A DNA stretch of 64,000 bases from Hyphodiscus hymeniophilus (lineage: Eukaryota > Ascomycota > Leotiomycetes > Helotiales > Hyphodiscaceae): the NCBI GenBank assembly GCA_016508695.1, contig VNKQ01000006.1:2108001-2172000 (forward strand). The letters run 5' to 3'. The notes under the pieces were generated by a model, which was given only the letters and a program-made list of their open reading frames with translations, did no database searches and had not been told where the DNA came from. Numbering within the stretch: position 1 is the stretch's first letter; the number at the start of each line of letters is the position of its first letter. Positions 59,130-64,000 of this stretch are shown here, piece by piece. The position numbers were made by a program, and so were the translations under genes.

Positions 59130-61279
59130 ATGGCCGAAAAAATATTCCCCAAGGAAGAACACACTCTGTCAGCCGCCGCATCTGAGGATGTTGACCTAGA
59201 CTCTGACCCTGGTCAGAGTTATGCCTTTGGAGCAGAGGGAAAGTCCCTGACCAGACATATCGCCATCGCAGGAGCAATCGGTTTCCTGCTGTTCGGTTAT
59301 GACCAAGGAGTTTTGGGGGTAAGCAGATTCTCACCACCAAATCTGATGACCATCAATTGATTGGACATAGGGTTTGAACGCTGCAGAGGAGTTCTTGCAA
59401 CAATTCAATTACCCATCATCTGCCTTGCTTGGCACAATCAACGCAATCTATGAGTATGTATTCTAGCCACATATCCAAATCACTGCTAAGTCTGTCCCCT
59501 AGAATTGGATGTTTCTGTGGAGCTATATCCGTCTTTATCGTTGGGGAGCGCATTGGTCGCAAGAAGTGCATATATATCGGAGCATTTTTGCAATTTATTG
59601 GTGCTGCTCTCCAGGCTTCCTCATTTGGGGTTCCGCAGATGATAGCAGGTCGCGTTGTATGGTATGTGCCATCTCAACCCACAGACTCTTGATCCTATTA
59701 ACATTTCTGAAGCGGCTGGGGCAACGGCTTCAACACAGCAACTACTCCACTCTGGGTCTCAGAACTGGTGCCGCCAAAGACGAGAGGACGTCATGTTGCC
59801 ATCGAAGGAAATCTCATTGCATTTGGCATCGTCCTAGCTTATTACTACAACATTGGCATGTCGTACGCATCCAATGGTGCAGCGCAGTGGAGAGCTCCGA
59901 TTGCAACCCAAGGTGTCATTATTCTTGCTCAGGTGGCATGGACATACGTACTTCCCGAAAGCCCTCGGTGGCTCACGAAGCGTAAGTGCGCAGCCGTGTC
60001 TATCAATGAATTCTGGCTGACACTCCTCAAGATGGCAAACACGCAGAAGCAACCAATATCCTAGCAAAGCTTAGTGGCAAAGGAATCTCCCGCCGCGATC
60101 CGAAAGTTATACGACAGAAGACAGCGATCGATGAAGCTCTCGCCTTGGAAAACGCAGATGGTCCTTGGAGGATTACGGAAATTTTCAAAAATGGGCCGTT
60201 GAAAATCAGACGACGTTTTATTCTCGCAATTGGTATGCAGTCAAAACTCTTCTGGAGCCAAAGCTAACGTTATCTCAGGGTTGCAAGGTAATTACTCGAC
60301 ATCTGAAACGTTACTTTGCTGTTCTAATGCTTCTAGCTATGCAACAACTAAGTGGTATCAACGTACTGGTATGTAAAATCACCGTTGGGTCGAATGTCGG
60401 ATGTTGTTAACTGGGCTTCAGGTCTACTACGCACCTCATACTCTCACAACCGATGTTGGTGTAAATTACGAGACCTCTCTCCAGATTGGAGCTGGCCTAG
60501 CCGATACGTATTGGGTCTTCTCATTCATCGGAGTCTTCTTCTTGGACCAAATGTCGCGGTAAGTAAAACCGATATAAAGAGTCGGGGCTGCCCATTCTAA
60601 TTGGTTGTAGACGTAAACCCCTTATTTGGGGTGCGGTCGGTTGTGGCATATGCTTCCTCCTCGTACGTTTGAAAAATACCTTGTCCTCCTCGCAACTACT
60701 AATCCTTGATTACAGGCGGGAGTATTACAGAAGGATATTACCCCCATCAGAGCCAAAGCATCGATTGCGTTCTTCTTCGCATATGAAGCTATTTTCGCCA
60801 TTGGATGGCTACCAATTCCATGGCTCTATGCTCCCGAAATCATGCCACTACGACATCGTACGCATAGCGCTGCATTAGCCACAGCAAGTGATTGGATATT
60901 TAACTACATGATCGTGCAAATTACTCCGGTCTCCATTTCTAACATTCGTTGGAAGACATACATGATCTTCTTCGTGTTAAACATAGTATTTGCGGTTATC
61001 GTGTTTCTTTTCTACCCTGAAACAAGCGGAAGAACTCTGGAAGAAATAGACAACATCTTTTTAGGAGACTACGACAGGCTGCTAGTGGTTGATAAGCGTG
61101 GGAGTCTTCTGCCAGGTTTCCGAAGCCAGATGCATCGCTGGGATGTTACGGAGGATGCTGGGCTTGAAAATGCTTACCAGGAAACGTCTTCGGGCCCAGA
61201 GTCACAGTCTGCTGGGACTGACATGAGCTATGTTAAACCCACGGTCGGAGAGGCTCGGCACATTGAACGCTCTCTATAG
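59130..61279 (+). CDS. MFS sugar/polyol transporter
   Basis: Twelve-helix proton-coupled carrier of the sugar-porter family in the plasma membrane. Ten exons: 59130-59318, 59371-59453, 59503-59661, 59713-59981, 60032-60232, 60279-60287, 60337-60368, 60422-60558, 60611-60662 and 60716-61279; 564 residues. Signatures are GFLLFGYDQGVLGGLN (helix 1), ERIGRKKCIYIGA (loop 2-3), PESPRWL at the end of helix 6, LAIGLQAMQQLSGINVLVYYAP (helix 7) and FYPETSGRTLEEID after helix 12. Exon 6 is only 9 bases and is essential for helix 7. The substrate could be a hexose, pentose, polyol or quinate-like acid. It is divergent from a CYP53-like P450. Confidence 0.93.
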
Positions 61280-62061
61280 GTGGACCATGAATGATACGGC
61301 TGGGAGGTCACAATCTTGAAGTTATTTGCTTATACAATGAGTAGCTTATGTAGAAGTAGGGAGATCAGAATGCATATTAGCTAAGAGTCCACTATTATTA
61401 CTGACTCATTATACTGATCATCAACAATTTATCATTCATGGCGAGCTGCTAATAATACATGATTCCAGGATAATGAACATGTCAGCTGAACAGATAAGGG
61501 CGTCCAGTCGATCAATATCTCCTCCAGGTGCCACTACACTCTTTCCCTGTGAAACATTTTGAAGTGCATTGCTAAGATATATGCCACTGTCGTTGGAGAA
61601 AAAGGTTTCCTCCGTAGACGATTTGAAGTGCAAGGGGTTACACTACTTTGGCCGCGTGTTTTGGTTTCCAGGATTTCGGAATGATAGATTGAGAACTTGA
61701 ACCTATATTTAAATATACATGAACAACATCATATGGCTGACATGACAACAGGGTTTTCTGCTCCCCACCCGGTGATTACTCTGGCACTCACTCCATTTGG
61801 TTCCGAATTTGCTTCCACGCATTGGGCATTTGATTCCGCTCTTATATAAATTTGCTTCCGCGCAATTTCACGATTATCAATCCCGCACTCTCTGCGACAC
61901 AGCATAAACTTATTTGTAAGCTCAACAATATAAAAGGGCTTGGATCCTCTGCTATTCTCTCGTTCCACATCAAAGCACATTCACGATATATCTATTCTTT
62001 GCACCTTTCTTGTGCTACGATAGCTCTCATATATCGAATCAAGCGAATCTCAGCCGCTAAT
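61280..62061. other. Intergenic region with promoter of the opsin-related gene
   Basis: About 780 bases with no supported gene. AT-rich in places. A short repeat, AATTTGCTTCC(R)CGC, occurs at about 61806-61820 and 61849-61863. A good TATA box follows (listed). Confidence 0.4.
61929..61936 (+). promoter_or_regulatory. TATA box of the opsin-related gene
   Basis: TATAAAAG stands 126 bases upstream of the ATG at 62062, at a fitting distance for a short 5' leader. Opsin-related (Hsp30/Yro2-type) genes are commonly stress-induced and TATA-dependent in fungi, so this is consistent, though not proof. Confidence 0.5.
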
Positions 62062-62996
62062 ATGGCTCTTATACCACGGGGTAGTGACACTCTCAATATC
62101 AATCCGCCACTAGGAGTTGACATGGCTTTATCTGACCATGGTTCCGACTTCCTTTGGGCTGTCACGGCCGTCTATGTAATCGCTTTCGTAAGCTGCTAAT
62201 TGTTCCCAATAAGCCCTAACTCATTAACCTTCCTATTACCCTTCATCCACTAATTACGCCCATTCTTACGCAGTTCGGCATCCTAGTCCCCTCCTTCACC
62301 TCCCACGAAAGCAAGAGGGTCTTCAACTACACCCTCTCCATGGCCCTCCTTGTCGGTGCAGTAACTTACTTCGCCCAAGCCTCCGACCTAGGCTGGAGCG
62401 CGGTTGACCAGAACGATCATCTCACCCGGCAAATATTCTACACGCGCTATATAAATTGGGTCGTTTCGTTCCCGGCACTCGTCTTGTCACTCGGCCTCCT
62501 CTCGGGCGTCTCATGGACCACCATCATATTGAACATCTTCATCGCCTGGTTCTGGACTCTCAGTTACCTGGCTGCCGCATACACCACCACTAGCTACAAA
62601 TGGGGCTTCTTCGCTTTCGGCACCTTCGCATACATCATTCTGGCAATGAGCACGCTAAATGAGAGCCGCGAATCTGCGGAAGTCTTGGGTATTAGTCGCG
62701 ATTACATGATCCTTTCCGCCTGGGTAAATTTGTTATGGCTGCTGTACCCGATTGCATTCGGTCTCGGAGATGGTGGTAATGTCATTGGCATCACTGGCAG
62801 CGCTATTTTTGTTGGCATTCTTGATGTGCTTTTATTGCCGGTGGCGAGTATCGGATTTTTGACCTTGTCTCACAAGTGGGATTTCGGGAGGCTGCAGCTC
62901 GATTTCAGCGAGTATCGTGGTGTTCGACAAGGTGGAACTCTGCCACTGGAGGATGATTCGCTGTCTACCGGTGGCATCAATTCAAAGCCTGCATAA
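62062..62996 (+). CDS. Opsin-related protein (Hsp30/Yro2 type), no retinal lysine
   Basis: Seven-helix membrane protein of the microbial rhodopsin fold. Exons 62062-62187 and 62274-62996 give 282 residues. The third-helix block reads RYINWVVSFPALVLSLGLL where light-driven pumps have RYADW...LLLDL, so both proton-carrying aspartates are missing. Helix seven reads ILDVLLLPVASIGF where true opsins have ILDLLAKPVFG: leucine (about 230) replaces the retinal-binding lysine. The protein therefore cannot form the usual chromophore, and it belongs with the Hsp30/Yro2/ORP group, stress-induced plasma-membrane proteins of uncertain mechanism. The intron is 86 bases. The tail is hydrophilic and acidic. 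Confidence 0.92.
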
Positions 62997-63620
62997 AGGT
63001 CAAGACTTTCAAGACACTATGCCGTTGTTGTGCCTGGTATTCTGCTTCACTGTTTTCGCTCAGGACAGTATTGTGGAGCCACTAAGAGGTGCCCAGTGTT
63101 GGATGGCGCAGTGAGATTTCAATGTTTCAATGTTAGAAGGTTGGGAGGGACTGCGGTAGATTTGAAGTGAGGTTGAGTCCGGGCTTGTTGCAGTCAAGCG
63201 TACTCTGGGGTACCACTTCTCCCATTATTATTTTCTTAAGTGAGAGGTCGTTATTTGTATTTGCAGGTAACTAAGAGATGTTTAGCACGAACTTAGGAAT
63301 GTGCGGGACTGATTTCTTGCAATACTTCGTTCCGCTTCTCTAGTATTATTCTCCCAGTCGGACCAACGCTCACTCCCCACATTCTCCAGTAGGCAGTAGG
63401 GGTCAAAAGTCCATTTCAGTGGTGTCGAATTGATAATTGTGGAGGTGAGCGGAACCAAATTTGCTTCCGCCTTAGAAATTCCTCGCTTCGCCCCCTGGCA
63501 CGTGCGTAAGTGGGTGAATGTCTATCTACGAACTGCTTCTACTTTAACAGTACCTCGCATGAACTCGAAATCCAAGAACAACGGCGCGCATTTGTCTAGG
63601 AAATCACAAATCCCACCCAG
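62997..63620. other. Intergenic region before the right-edge regulator
   Basis: About 620 bases between the opsin-related stop codon and the start of the partial Zn2Cys6 gene. No gene supported. A small frame at 63430-63642 does not join plausibly to the zinc cluster. Confidence 0.35.
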
Positions 63621-64000
63621 ATGGTGCGGACACAGTCAATAGAGTCTAGAAAGACCTTCATCGTTAGCCCCCTCTATATCCGACCGTTCCGACCTCACCT
63701 GATCTGTCATAGGCCTGCATTCTCTGCAAGACTCGAAAGAGACGATGTGATGGTCGGTCACCCTGTGTCAATTGCGTCTCACACGGGCTGGTATGCAATT
63801 ATGCAGCAGTCCGGAAGACTCGAGGCCCAGGAAAAAAGTGGGTAACTCCATGCAGCTTCCTCATCAGTAACCTAACATGCTTTCAGGAAAATTCAAGCAG
63901 CATATCAAGAAGAAGGATTGAGCAGAACGGAAGATTTATTGCCCAACAGCCGTCTACTGGATAGTAAAGTCCTGGATGTAGAAACGAGGGATCGTACCAT
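63621..64000 (+). CDS. Zn2Cys6 transcription factor, 5' part only
   Basis: The gene runs off the right edge. Proposed exons are 63621-63662, 63713-63837 and 63887 onward. The second exon encodes a complete zinc cluster, ACILCKTRKRRCDGRSPC then VNCVSHGLVC, with the spacing C-x2-C-x6-C-x6-C-x2-C-x7-C, followed by a basic KTRGPGKK linker. The third exon continues in frame (KIQAAYQEEGLSRTEDLL) to the window end. The first exon (MVRTQSIESRKTFI) uses a weaker GTTAGC donor, so the exact start is less sure than the cluster. Targets and effector domain lie outside the window. Confidence 0.75.

Overview
This window reads as nuclear DNA of a filamentous ascomycete (Pezizomycotina). The genes are interrupted by short introns, mostly 43-90 bases, with GTRNGT-type donors and CTRAC-like branch points. 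The left end has been mutated in the manner of repeat-induced point mutation (RIP). Typical filamentous-fungal families are present: L-arabinitol dehydrogenase, Zn2Cys6 regulators, an OCH1-like glycosyltransferase and an opsin-related protein. I cannot fix the class or species from sequence alone. Exon joins were done by hand; every complete multi-exon model given here sums to a whole number of codons and rebuilds recognisable family motifs across its junctions.

Layout. Bases 1-4745 are the RIP-mutated remains of a Ty3/gypsy retrotransposon on the minus strand (integrase, reverse transcriptase and protease traces), running off the left edge. Bases 5-11 kb hold a 4CL-like acyl-CoA ligase, a secreted FAD sugar-oxidase-like enzyme divergent from a secreted beta-propeller lactonase, and a PhzF-family protein. 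Bases 12.9-24.7 kb carry a membrane acyltransferase, an OCH1-like glycosyltransferase and a long EGF-like single-pass protein, separated by large intergenic spaces. A 4.5 kb apparently empty stretch follows. Bases 29-41.7 kb are a denser housekeeping block: GFA-type zinc protein, sterol glucosyltransferase, PDCD5, a mitochondrial membrane protein, an Arb2-domain protein, COQ4 and inositol-pentakisphosphate 2-kinase.

Bases 42-61 kb are rich in catabolic functions: homogentisate dioxygenase, carboxymuconate cyclase, L-arabinitol dehydrogenase, an EthD/alpha-beta hydrolase fusion resembling enol-lactone hydrolases, a mitochondrial L-2-hydroxyglutarate dehydrogenase, a Zn2Cys6 regulator, a P450 resembling benzoate hydroxylases and a sugar-type MFS transporter. 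A phosphopantetheinyl transferase and a decayed RBR-ligase-like gene also lie there. The right end holds an opsin-related protein without the retinal lysine and the start of a second Zn2Cys6 regulator cut by the window edge.

Working together (inference): the oxidase and lactonase could convert extracellular sugars to aldonic acids. The cyclase and the hydrolase fusion could be consecutive steps of the protocatechuate branch of the beta-ketoadipate pathway, with the P450 and homogentisate dioxygenase feeding related aromatic routes. I saw no rRNA, no convincing tRNA and no CRISPR array.
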